From assembly GCF_002257585.1 (NCBI RefSeq), contig NZ_CP022743.1:2666001-2730000 (forward strand): a stretch of 64,000 nt of DNA, in the 5' to 3' direction. This DNA is from Mucilaginibacter xinganensis. GTDB taxonomy: Bacteria; Bacteroidota; Bacteroidia; Sphingobacteriales; Sphingobacteriaceae. Numbering within the stretch: position 1 is the stretch's first letter; each line of letters opens with the position of its first letter. Below, in pieces: positions 56,533 to 64,000 of the stretch. The position numbers were made by a program, and so were the translations under genes. A model generated the notes under the pieces. The model searched no databases. It had not been told where the DNA came from and worked only from the letters and a program-made list of their open reading frames with translations.

Positions 56533-57777
56533 ATGAAACAGGTTCTACTTTTTTTATTTTGCCTCACAAGCATTGCCGTTACTGCCCAGGATATTAACGG
56601 CAATGCAATTGTTTTGGGCCACACGGATAGTGTTCAATCTAAAATTCTTAAACAAAAGCGAATTATTTGGGTGCATTTGCCTGCGGGCGCCAGTACAAAC
56701 CCGGCTTTGCGTTACCCCGTAGTTTATGTGCTGGACGGGCCCGAGCACTTTGCCGCTGTATCGGGAATGATCCAGTACCTGAGCGAGGCCAATGGCAACA
56801 TGATCTGCCCCGACATGATAGTGGTAGGCATAAGCAACATTGACCGTACACACGATCTTACTCCTACCAACAGCCATTTCGATTACGAAAACAAGCCAAC
56901 TAACTCCTTTGCAACATCAGGCGGGGGCGAAAAATTCGTTTCGTTTATGGAAAAGGAGCTGATGCCATACATTGAATCGAAATATCCTGCGGCTCCGTTC
57001 CGAATGCTTATCGGGCACTCATTTGGCGGATTAGCTGCAGTAAACATCTTAATAAATCACGCTGATCTTTTTAATGCATATACCATAGTGGATCCCAGCA
57101 TGTGGTGGGATAATTATGCGCTGTTAAAACAGGCGCGCGAGGTTTTACGTGTGAAAAGCTTTGCTGGTAAATATGTTTTTATGGGGATAGCCAACACCAT
57201 GCCGGCCGGCCGGGATACCGCACATGCGCACCGGGACACTGCTGCCAACACCAACCATATCCGCTCCATATTAAATTTAGCTGATGAATTTAAACGTAAC
57301 CCGGGCAACGGTTTAACATTTAATTATAAATATTATAATGATGATAACCACAATTCATCGCCGTTAATAACTGAATACGATGCCTTTCGCTTTTTGTTTG
57401 GTTATTATAAACTACCCGGGGAAATTGACGCCATGTTGTACGACGCAAAAGCAAAGCTTGATGTAGCAGCAGTGATAGAAGATCATTATGCTGATGTATC
57501 AAAACACATGGGTTATAAGGTGGCGCCGCCCGAAACCATACTTGATGCGATGGGGCACGACTATTTGGAAATAAATTTACCTGACAGGGCGCTGGCAGTA
57601 TTTAACCTTAATGCTAAATATTACCCGGAAAGCGCCGCCGCTTATGCCGCAATCGGCGACTATTATGCGATAAAAAAGGACAATCAAAAGGCTGCTGAGG
57701 CATACAAAAGCGCCTTGAGATTAAAGAATGATACGGGGGTTAGAGAGAAACTCAGGAAAATTACAGCTCAAAAGTAA
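56533..57777 (+). CDS. Exported esterase (Fes/IroE-like) with C-terminal TPR
   Basis: A 414-residue alpha/beta hydrolase with a signal peptide (MKQVLLFLFCLTSIAVTAQ). VLDGPEHF, GISNIDRTHDLTP and the nucleophile elbow LIGHSFGG (about residues 153-160) match the putative esterase (PF00756) family of enterochelin-esterase-like enzymes. The C-terminal 60 residues (YYPESAAAYAAIGDYYAIKKDNQKAAEAYKSAL) are one to two TPR units, a common addition in Bacteroidota. Periplasmic; substrate unknown. Confidence 0.85.
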   Translation: MKQVLLFLFCLTSIAVTAQDINGNAIVLGHTDSVQSKILKQKRIIWVHLPAGASTNPALRYPVVYVLDGPEHFAAVSGMIQYLSEANGNMICPDMIVVGISNIDRTHDLTPTNSHFDYENKPTNSFATSGGGEKFVSFMEKELMPYIESKYPAAPFRMLIGHSFGGLAAVNILINHADLFNAYTIVDPSMWWDNYALLKQAREVLRVKSFAGKYVFMGIANTMPAGRDTAHAHRDTAANTNHIRSILNLADEFKRNPGNGLTFNYKYYNDDNHNSSPLITEYDAFRFLFGYYKLPGEIDAMLYDAKAKLDVAAVIEDHYADVSKHMGYKVAPPETILDAMGHDYLEINLPDRALAVFNLNAKYYPESAAAYAAIGDYYAIKKDNQKAAEAYKSALRLKNDTGVREKLRKITAQK

Positions 57778-57800
57778 TGGTGGAACGTTATTTGTTGAAC

Positions 57801-57828
57801 AAAAAAGATGCAGCCACTGACTGCATCT
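57801..57828 (-). terminator. Terminator of collagen-like gene
   Basis: AGATGCAG (57806-57813) and CTGCATCT (57821-57828) form an 8-bp stem followed on the minus strand by a T run. It also lies between the convergent esterase gene and this gene. Confidence 0.7.
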
Positions 57829-57856
57829 CTTTAAGTATAAAAGTGATTGCTGAGTT

Positions 57857-58816
57857 TTAATCCTGGATCCTGAAGAATTTCCTTACCGCTTCATAATCAT
57901 TCAGGTTGATGTGGTTGTTTTTAACAGAAGCCGTAAGCACACCGCCCGGAATAACAATATACCTGTATTGCAGCAATGTTGATAACGCAACAGAGTTTGT
58001 GTTGTCTGCAGTAAAACGGGTGATGATAAACTTGCCTAAACGCGGCCAGTACGACATGGTATTTAATTTACCACCTGCATAACTGGTGTATGGCAAGGTG
58101 TAAACGCCGCCGCCAAACGTGAAATATATTTGTGCCTGGCCAGAGTTTAGTATGGCGGTGGTGAGTGCCGGTGCTGCAACATCTCCTGCGTGCAGGTTTG
58201 TGTTATCCGCGGTGGTATCTCTGAAATTTGTTGCATACATCCAGCCCGAGTAAGAAACATTGGCGGTTCCGGCTGGCCCCTGAGGACCGGCAGGGCCTGT
58301 TAATGATACCGCTGGCCCCCAGCCTGCAACGATTTTGGGTCCATATAAAAAGTAGCTGTTTTTGTCGAGATAATAGTCACCTAGATTTCCCAGGTTAGCA
58401 GCAGGTACCCCTGTTCCGCTTAATACAGTGTTGCCATTAGTGCCGTTAGCGCCAGTGGCTCCGGTTGCACCAGTGGCTCCGGTTGCACCAGCGGCTCCAG
58501 TCGCCCCTGTAGCTCCTTTTAGTGAGAAGCCGGTTCCCCAGCCGGCAGCTGTTTTTGGGCCGTAAAGCAGGCTGTTGCTGCTGTTCAGGTAAAAGTCGCC
58601 TACGGTGCCCGTTGTTGCAGCAGGTACTGTAGTTCCGCTATAAATAACACTGCCGTCCTTTCCGTCTGCGCCTTTAGGGCCGGCAGGTCCAACAGCTCCC
58701 TGTGCGCCGGTTGCGCCAATTGGGCCTTGCGGCCCTGTTGCTCCGTCTTTTCCGCATGACGCGGCAAAAATTAGTACCGTTGATAGTAATAAAAATAAGT
58801 TGTTGATTTTTTTCAT
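57857..58816 (-). CDS. Collagen-like lipoprotein
   Basis: A 319-residue surface lipoprotein. Residues 1-21 are a lipoprotein signal (lipobox FAASC). Three collagen-like Gly-X-Y blocks follow (about residues 22-55, 100-128 and 175-184; for example GATGPQGPIGATGAQGAVGP), separated by two copies of a roughly 45-residue module (GTxVPAxxxGxxGDxYLxxxxxxLYGPKxxxGWGxxxSL). The C-terminal 130 residues form an unassigned beta domain. Bacterial collagen-like proteins are usually surface-exposed and adhesive. Confidence 0.8.
   Translation of the reverse strand: MKKINNLFLLLSTVLIFAASCGKDGATGPQGPIGATGAQGAVGPAGPKGADGKDGSVIYSGTTVPAATTGTVGDFYLNSSNSLLYGPKTAAGWGTGFSLKGATGATGAAGATGATGATGATGANGTNGNTVLSGTGVPAANLGNLGDYYLDKNSYFLYGPKIVAGWGPAVSLTGPAGPQGPAGTANVSYSGWMYATNFRDTTADNTNLHAGDVAAPALTTAILNSGQAQIYFTFGGGVYTLPYTSYAGGKLNTMSYWPRLGKFIITRFTADNTNSVALSTLLQYRYIVIPGGVLTASVKNNHINLNDYEAVRKFFRIQD
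58452..58500 (-). repeat. 18-bp tandem repeat in collagen-like gene
   Basis: CCAGTGGCTCCGGTTGCA occurs at 58452-58469 and 58470-58487 and a degenerate copy follows. In frame it encodes GATGAT units, so copy number can vary without breaking the reading frame. Confidence 0.7.
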
Positions 58817-59272
58817 AAAATTGCTTGTTTGCTAGTTATGATCTTGTTATGTTTTGTTGAAGTGACCAACTCGTCAGCTGCATTTACACAATCCAAAATT
58901 GAAAAAAATGACATCGGTATTTTTATGGTAATTACCTGATTTTATGGGTAATAATACCGTAATTAACATGCGTAATTATAACCTGCTGGCTTGCGTATTT
59001 CTACTTATATCTTCTACAGTGTATGATTACTCATTAGCCGAACTTTGGAGAGGGGAAGCCGAAGATTACATGGAGTATATTTTGCATCAATCTTTCTTTT
59101 GTATGCCTGAGTGAAAGTTGCCGGAAGTTGCACTAAATGGGGAGGTGCTTACAACAGGGGTGTCTTTGTAAGTATGGGGAAGAGAGATTGGTAATTAGTT
59201 AACCTGAAGGGGAAGGTCTTGGCGTGCTTGAAAAAATGCTTTATTAACAAGCCTTCGATAAATAATAGCTAA
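58817..59272. other. Intergenic region, mostly without features
   Basis: About 450 bases with no clear gene. It contains a perfect palindrome GGTAATTACC at 58927-58936 and a possible 48-residue ORF at 58968-59114. Otherwise I see nothing. Confidence 0.4.
58968..59114 (+). CDS. Possible 48-residue ORF
   Basis: ATG 58968 opens MRNYNLLACVFLLISSTVYD and continues to TGA 59112. A hydrophobic N-terminus suggests a small membrane or exported peptide, but there is no clear promoter or leader, so it could be chance. Confidence 0.2.
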   Translation: MRNYNLLACVFLLISSTVYDYSLAELWRGEAEDYMEYILHQSFFCMPE

Positions 59273-59303
59273 ACAAAAAGGATGCAACATTTAGCTGCAT
59301 CCT
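59273..59303 (-). terminator. Terminator of the blaR1-like gene
   Basis: AGGATGCA (59279-59286) and TGCATCCT (59296-59303) form an 8-bp stem followed on the minus strand by TTTTTG. It is 53 bases beyond the end of the M56 peptidase gene. Confidence 0.75.
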
Positions 59304-59356
59304 GAATTACGAAACTATTGGAAAGTCTGCGAGTTAAAAATAAGCGCAGCTATTAT

Positions 59357-60865
59357 TTAACTTTTATCAGCAGGGGCCGTTCTCATGCTGTAATACATGC
59401 CACTTCGGTATCTGTTATCATGTGCTTCTTTTAAGTACTTTTTGTAAAAAGCAATCGTCATTAAATCAATCTGGTACCTGTAATTTTTGTAATTGATGGC
59501 ATTTTTTGTAAGCCTGCTTACAATGGCCTGGTCAAAATCAGCAGGTTTATAATTGTCAAGTTCATTATTTTTTACTTTTTTACCATCTATCCATATACCA
59601 CATGTTTTAGGATTTTTCCATATATCTAATTGAGCTTGGGTAGGTTGCTTTGGTGGTAAAGGCGGGCCGTTGTAAGTGAAACCTATAGACTGGTCACATT
59701 GCTGTTTATAGCTCATTTTTTTAAAGATCGCCTCCATTTTATCCTTGTCTGCCTGGCTTATTTTTTCAGGATGGCGCATTAATCTTTCGGAGCTTTCCTC
59801 ATACTTGCCTGCAATGTCACTATACTCTTTTAATAAGGCATCGGTCACTCCTTCTGCTGTATGAGGGTAATCTTTTGAAAGAAATATAGGCGGCAATTTC
59901 TTTTTTGAAGTTTTAGTGACGGCTTGTGCAGTCTTTTGAGGTGGGCTTTTTGCTACAGCCGGTTCCTGCTGCGCCTCGGTTTTAGTGCAAAATAAAAAAA
60001 AAGCAATAGCCATTATCGGGATAATGGCGAGCCGTGCAAAAATAGAAGTAGTTGCGGAGGTCGTTTTGGTCATCATAATTAGTCTTTTTTTGGTTATTGA
60101 ATAATTGAATTGGCTTGTGATATTTTGGCTTTTAAAATAACCCAGCTTACTGAGCAATAGCTGTTGGTAGTTGGCTATGTTACGGTTATTGTTAAGCACA
60201 GCTTCATCCGCAATAAACTCATGGTTTAGCTGTATAGCCTTCCGGTACAATATTATAAAAGGATTGAACCAGCAAAAAGCCTGCACCAGTTCGATAAATA
60301 TTACATCTGCCGAATGGCGCTGGCGGGCATGGGTTAGCTCATGTTTTAGCACATCATCCTCAATTTGCCGGTTGTTGTAATCATCCTTATTCAGGAAAAC
60401 GTAGTTTAAAAAAGTATGAGGCGTTAACTTTTCATCAACCAATATGAGTCTTGAATCCTTATAATTTATGTGCCCGTGATGCTTTACAGATACACGGATA
60501 CTGTTTAAGTTACGCGCAAAACGGTATAACAGCAGCAGCGTAATTGCACTATAAACAGCTATTAAACCAAATAGCAACTTATTAACACCCGGCTTAATGT
60601 TAATGCCTGAGGATATATCGGGTGCAGATGACGGGGCTTCCGTTGGCGTAATAATTTCCGGCAGTAATTGCCGTTCCCGGGGAAATAATGGGAGCGGAGT
60701 AGCAGCTTTATTAACAGCAATTAAAGGTACTGAAAGCGAAAACGTGATGCTCACCAGCAGGTAAAACCTGTTAAAAGTATATATGGTTTTATTTTTTAGC
60801 AACAGGTGATAAGCAAGCAGCAGCAATGCTGAACAAAACACGAAATTTAACAGGTAAGTTATCAT
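59357..60865 (-). CDS. M56-family (BlaR1/MecR1-like) membrane metalloprotease
   Basis: A 502-residue sensor-protease. Four membrane helices (about residues 1-24, 34-52, 97-115 and about 275-295) frame a cytoplasmic metallopeptidase domain with VLKHELTHARQRHSADV (HExxH-like HELTH, about residue 175) and LNHEFIADEAVL. The C-terminal extracytoplasmic part (about 300-502) has no penicillin-binding fold motif and ends without TonB homology, so the signal sensed is unknown. It overlaps the repressor gene by four bases, as in BlaI/BlaR1 pairs; it would cleave the repressor on sensing. Confidence 0.85.
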   Translation of the reverse strand: MITYLLNFVFCSALLLLAYHLLLKNKTIYTFNRFYLLVSITFSLSVPLIAVNKAATPLPLFPRERQLLPEIITPTEAPSSAPDISSGINIKPGVNKLLFGLIAVYSAITLLLLYRFARNLNSIRVSVKHHGHINYKDSRLILVDEKLTPHTFLNYVFLNKDDYNNRQIEDDVLKHELTHARQRHSADVIFIELVQAFCWFNPFIILYRKAIQLNHEFIADEAVLNNNRNIANYQQLLLSKLGYFKSQNITSQFNYSITKKRLIMMTKTTSATTSIFARLAIIPIMAIAFFLFCTKTEAQQEPAVAKSPPQKTAQAVTKTSKKKLPPIFLSKDYPHTAEGVTDALLKEYSDIAGKYEESSERLMRHPEKISQADKDKMEAIFKKMSYKQQCDQSIGFTYNGPPLPPKQPTQAQLDIWKNPKTCGIWIDGKKVKNNELDNYKPADFDQAIVSRLTKNAINYKNYRYQIDLMTIAFYKKYLKEAHDNRYRSGMYYSMRTAPADKS

Positions 60866-61233
60866 AGCTTTTTTTTGTTAAGTTGTTGATCTATAATTCT
60901 CTTAAGTTCTTCCAGCTCGCTATCGGTAAGATTGGTTTCCGTGGTAAAGAACGATGCAAACTGCATGGATGAGCTGCCAAAAAAGTTTTTTATTAGTCCA
61001 TTTACATGTTTTGAAAAATATTCCGACTTTTTAACCAGCGGGTAGTACTGTCTTGAATTCCCCATTAATTTATAAGCCACAAATCCTTTGTTTTGCATTC
61101 GTTTAAGCAGAGTCGCTATGGTTGTCGTTGCTGGTTTAGGATCAGGATAGCTGTCGATGATATCTTTCATAAACAACTGTTCTTTATCCCAAATAAGTTC
61201 CATTAATTGTTCTTCGGTGCTGGTAAGTTTCAT
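60862..61233 (-). CDS. BlaI/MecI/CopY-type repressor
   Basis: A 123-residue winged-helix repressor. LTSTEEQLMELIWDKEQLFMKDIID (residues 2-26), then TTTIATLLKRMQNKGFVAYK (about 36-55), forms the DNA-binding wing, and the C-terminal helices allow dimerisation. The family binds TACAnnTGTA operators and is inactivated by a partner M56 protease, which lies next to it. A 26-bp perfect palindrome (61253-61278) 20 bases upstream is the likely operator. Confidence 0.92.
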   Translation of the reverse strand: MKLTSTEEQLMELIWDKEQLFMKDIIDSYPDPKPATTTIATLLKRMQNKGFVAYKLMGNSRQYYPLVKKSEYFSKHVNGLIKNFFGSSSMQFASFFTTETNLTDSELEELKRIIDQQLNKKKL

Positions 61234-61252
61234 ATTGCTCTACTTTTTGAGA

Positions 61253-61278
61253 ATTAACTCTACAATTGTAGAGTTAAT
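61253..61278. promoter_or_regulatory. 26-bp palindromic BlaI-type operator
   Basis: A perfect 26-bp inverted repeat centred at 61265/61266, with core TCTACAATTGTAGA holding TACAATTGTA (61261-61270), the exact TACAnnTGTA half-site pattern of BlaI/MecI. On the minus strand TACAATTG is also the -7 box, with TTG 20 bp upstream, so repressor binding would block the promoter. Confidence 0.85.
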
Positions 61279-61414
61279 ATTTTGAATTTGCAAGTTATTT
61301 GGAATTTTTAATATTAGATAAGAAAGAATGGGGCAGCACAGTTTATAATAAATATTTTTCTGTTGCTCACAAAATTCTTTAATTGTTGTTAATTTTAAAC
61401 CAAATAGCATATTC

Positions 61415-61801
61415 ATGAAGCGTATAGGATTAATAATAGGTTTAGTTGTAATTTTAATTTTGGCGGGAATATTTTATTACCGCTACTATTTTGTTTTTGG
61501 CGATGGCACCAAAGCCGGCACCATGAACTATTTTGTGCATAAAGGGTACATGTTTAAAACTTATGAGGGCAGGCTGATCCAGTCGGGCATCCGTACCCCA
61601 ACTCAGGGAACCATTCAATCCAACGAATTTATGTTCTCGGTAACCAACCAGCACGTTGCCGACCAGTTAAACAAGAGTGCCGGTGCTTACCTGGAGCTGC
61701 ATTACAAAGAATACCTGCATACGCTGCCCTGGCGGGGCGTAAGCGTGTTCGTTGTTGACAGCGTAATGTCGGTACATCCCGTTACGCCCGTGCAGCCGTA
61801 G
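61415..61801 (+). CDS. Small membrane-anchored hypothetical protein
   Basis: A 128-residue protein with one N-terminal membrane helix (residues 4-22, IGLIIGLVVILILAGIFYY). The soluble part (GTKAGTMNYFVHKGYMFKTYEGRLI ... WRGVSVFVVDSV) resembles small Bacteroidota proteins often mis-named 6-phosphogluconate dehydrogenase; no dehydrogenase motif is present. Function unknown. Confidence 0.7.
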   Translation: MKRIGLIIGLVVILILAGIFYYRYYFVFGDGTKAGTMNYFVHKGYMFKTYEGRLIQSGIRTPTQGTIQSNEFMFSVTNQHVADQLNKSAGAYLELHYKEYLHTLPWRGVSVFVVDSVMSVHPVTPVQP

Positions 61802-61864
61802 GTGGGTGTTTTATGCAAACTTTAAGCCTGTATAATAGTTTACTCAGAAACAAACATAGCCGCC

Positions 61865-62095
61865 ATGTGGAACGAAACCGATAATAAGCTTTATAAGGCC
61901 TTTCAGTTCAAAGACTTTTCAGCCGCATTCGCATTTATGACAAGGGTGGCGTTGCTTGCCGAAAAAAGCAACCACCACCCAACCTGGACCAACACCTATA
62001 ATAAAGTGGAGATCTGGCTTTCAACCCATGATGCCGGCGATAAAGTGACCGATAAAGACCGGTTACTGGCAGATGAGATTGATAGTGTTGTTTAA
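61865..62095 (+). CDS. phhB: Pterin-4a-carbinolamine dehydratase
   Basis: A 76-residue enzyme that dehydrates 4a-hydroxytetrahydrobiopterin in pterin recycling. [41 protein letters not shown] (residues 19-59) contains the catalytic HH and the conserved P, W, N, V and T/H positions; the final [12 protein letters not shown] is the family ending. It is shorter than the usual 95-115 residues because it lacks the N-terminal strand region. Confidence 0.9.
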   Translation: MWNETDNKLYKAFQFKDFSAAFAFMTRVALLAEKSNHHPTWTNTYNKVEIWLSTHDAGDKVTDKDRLLADEIDSVV

Positions 62096-62218
62096 ATCTG
62101 CCGTCGTTTTACAACTGATCAGTACTTTGGTTTCCACATTTGCCTAACTTTTCCACAATCCCGCTAAACACCGGGCAATGCATTAACTTTACCGACCTAT
62201 TAAAAAGGAGTAAACCGT

Positions 62219-64000
62219 TTGGCAAAAGACGCAACCAAAGAAACACCGTTAATGCAGCAGTACAACCAGATAAAGGTTAAGTACCCGGGTGCTTTGCTGC
62301 TGTTTCGTGTGGGTGATTTTTATGAAACGTTCGGTGAGGATGCAATTAAGGCTGCAGGTATTTTAGGGATTGTACTTACCCGGCGCGCTAATGGCGCTGC
62401 CACCCATATCGAGCTGGCTGGTTTCCCGCACCACTCACTGGATACTTACCTGCCAAAACTGGTGCGTGCAGGCCAGCGTGTTGCCATCTGCGATCAGTTG
62501 GAAGACCCAAAAACGACAAAGACCATTGTTAAGCGCGGCGTAACGGAACTGGTTACACCGGGTGTGGCAATAAATGACAATATCCTCCATCAAAAAAGTA
62601 ATAATTACCTCGCCTCCCTTTATTTTGAAAAGAATAGTATAGGCATTGCTTTAATTGATATTTCAACCGGCGAGTTTTTAACCGCCCAGGGCAGCAGTGA
62701 ATATATTGATAAACTGCTGCAAAGTTTTTCACCTTCTGAGATCATTTATCCGAGAAGCCGGCAGCAGGATTTTAAGGAAAATTACGGCGACCGATTTTAT
62801 ACCTACACGCTTGATGAATGGCCTTACAGCGGTGATTACGCCAGCGAAGTATTACTCAAGCACTTCGGTGTAAAATCATTAAAAGGTTTCGGGATAGATA
62901 AATTGACCCTGGGGATAGTAGCCGCCGGTGTTGCACTGCATTACCTGAACGAAACGGAACACCGGAACCTGCAGCACATTTCGGGCATCAGCAGGATTGA
63001 AGAAGACCGTTACCTGTGGCTTGACCGTTACAGCGTGCGGAACCTGGAACTGGTGGGATCGGCTAATGAAAACGCCTTAACACTTGTTGATGTGCTCGAT
63101 CATACCTGTTCGCCGATGGGGGCAAGGTTATTGCGCCGCTGGATAGTGATGCCGTTAAAAGAGCTGAAGCCTATTAACGATCGCCTGGGTGTGGTGGAAT
63201 ACCTGATAGCCGAAGAAGAACTAAGGGAAACATTAAAACAAAATATTCGCCTTATTGGCGACCTGGAGCGCCTGATTTCAAAAATAGGCCTTCAAAAGGT
63301 AAATCCCCGCGAAGTATGCCAGCTAAAAAAAGCCCTGCTGGCAATTGATACCATTAAAAAAATTGGCGAGACATCGGTAAGCCTGCCCTTACAGGCCATA
63401 GCCGCACAACTTAACCCGTGTACCCTCATCAGTGAAAAGATAGAAAAGGAACTAAGCGCCGAACCCCCGGTAATGCTGGTTAAAGGCGGGGTAATGAGTG
63501 AGGGGATTAACGAGGAGCTTGACCGCCTGCGAAAGATAGCATTTGGTGGTAAAGGGTATTTACTGGAGATCCAAAAACGGGAGGCCGAGTTAACCGGCAT
63601 ACCTTCACTTAAAGTATCCTTTAATAACGTATTTGGTTATTATCTTGAAGTTACGCACAGCCACCGGGATAAGGTACCTTCTGAATGGATCCGCAAGCAA
63701 ACACTGGTAAATGCGGAGCGTTACATTACGCCTGAACTTAAGGAGTATGAAGAGCAGATCCTGGGTGCCGAAGAAAAGATCCTGGCACTTGAAACACGGC
63801 TGTATAACGACCTCGTCTATTCGCTTGCCGAATATATTAAGCCTATCCAGTTGAATGCACAGCTGGTAGCCCGTTTAGATGTACTTCTGAACTTTGCGAC
63901 CATCTCCATAAAAAATTACTACGTTAAGCCCGACATGAACGATAGCCGGGTTATTGACATTAAAGGCGGCCGCCACCCGGTAATTGAAAAGAACCTGCCG
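62219..64000 (+). CDS. mutS: DNA mismatch repair protein MutS (3' end beyond window)
   Basis: 594 codons are open from TTG 62219 to the window edge. The start is supported by AGGAG (62206-62210), a rare Shine-Dalgarno match here, and by the protein opening AKDATKETPLMQQYNQIK. Domain I is LMQQYNQIKVKYPGALLLFRVGDFYETFGEDA, including the FYE mismatch-reading motif. The connector, lever (LVDVLDHTCSPMGARLLRRWI) and clamp domains follow; the window ends before the ATPase Walker A. MutS recognises mispairs and starts repair with MutL. Confidence 0.97.
   Translation, partial: MAKDATKETPLMQQYNQIKVKYPGALLLFRVGDFYETFGEDAIKAAGILGIVLTRRANGAATHIELAGFPHHSLDTYLPKLVRAGQRVAICDQLEDPKTTKTIVKRGVTELVTPGVAINDNILHQKSNNYLASLYFEKNSIGIALIDISTGEFLTAQGSSEYIDKLLQSFSPSEIIYPRSRQQDFKENYGDRFYTYTLDEWPYSGDYASEVLLKHFGVKSLKGFGIDKLTLGIVAAGVALHYLNETEHRNLQHISGISRIEEDRYLWLDRYSVRNLELVGSANENALTLVDVLDHTCSPMGARLLRRWIVMPLKELKPINDRLGVVEYLIAEEELRETLKQNIRLIGDLERLISKIGLQKVNPREVCQLKKALLAIDTIKKIGETSVSLPLQAIAAQLNPCTLISEKIEKELSAEPPVMLVKGGVMSEGINEELDRLRKIAFGGKGYLLEIQKREAELTGIPSLKVSFNNVFGYYLEVTHSHRDKVPSEWIRKQTLVNAERYITPELKEYEEQILGAEEKILALETRLYNDLVYSLAEYIKPIQLNAQLVARLDVLLNFATISIKNYYVKPDMNDSRVIDIKGGRHPVIEKNLP

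Noticed and set aside
58927-58936. GGTAATTACC palindrome as an operator
   Set aside because: Perfect but short and made mostly of A and T, with no gene start or promoter box at a useful distance.
1-64000. CRISPR array, rRNA or insertion sequence
   Set aside because: No regularly spaced repeats with unique spacers, no rRNA-like conserved blocks and no transposase ORF with terminal inverted repeats were seen.

Overview
The window is one long prophage (about positions 1 to 50,750, left end outside the window) joined to about 13 kb of host chromosome. The host is a Bacteroidota species, most likely Sphingobacteriaceae (Mucilaginibacter or Pedobacter type; genus is inference). Evidence: the tmRNA tag reads GENNYALAA, promoters fit TTTG-N18-22-TAnnTTTG, gene starts are A-rich with almost no Shine-Dalgarno sequence, and the host genes (DUF817, MpaB-like, DUF2809, BlaI/BlaR1-type pair, pterin dehydratase, MutS) suit that group. 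The prophage looks AT-richer than the flanking host genes.

Prophage layout. 1-14,240 (+): early region with a YqaJ-type exonuclease, RusA-type resolvase, a replication initiator with three 23-bp iterons inside its gene, DnaB helicase, a Lar-like zinc protein, a helicase-methyltransferase fusion, a C5 cytosine methyltransferase, an HNH-like protein, a PP-loop (PAPS-reductase-like) protein and a MazG-like protein, closed by a terminator. 14,262-17,446: an apparently truncated gene, then a minus-strand cluster of small proteins ending in an XRE regulator. 17,483-43,344 (+): DUF5681/small-terminase-like protein, TerL, portal, protease, capsid, head-tail connectors, two related tail-tube-like proteins, frameshifted tail chaperone pair, tape measure and tail-tip proteins. 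Four antisense islands interrupt this module: a GIY-YIG gene, a three-gene group, a 5.5-kb cassette of five glycosyltransferase-like proteins plus an FkbM methyltransferase (with an embedded HNH gene), and an HNH-AP2 gene. 43,428-49,234 (+): an SGNH-hydrolase fibre-like protein with a signal peptide, a lysis group (coiled-coil membrane protein, GH19 endolysin, holin-like protein) and an exported DNA/RNA nuclease. 49,219-50,709: a small protein, the tyrosine integrase and putative arm sites.

Junction. The integrase abuts the 3' end of ssrA (tmRNA, minus strand, 50,749-51,114), so the phage integrated in the tmRNA 3' end and left the gene intact. The tmRNA terminator lies on the phage side.

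Host part. PLP aminotransferase, a lipoprotein, two small proteins, a DUF817 / MpaB-like / DUF2809 operon, a small basic protein with a structured leader, a secreted esterase with TPRs, a collagen-like lipoprotein, a BlaI/BlaR1-type regulator-protease pair with a perfect 26-bp operator palindrome, a small membrane protein, pterin dehydratase, and the first 594 codons of mutS.

Most unusual points: the antisense glycosylation cassette inside the head module, iterons that shift reading frame inside the initiator gene, the exported nuclease in the lysis operon, and recurrent promoters whose -7 box sits only 4-5 nt before the start codon.
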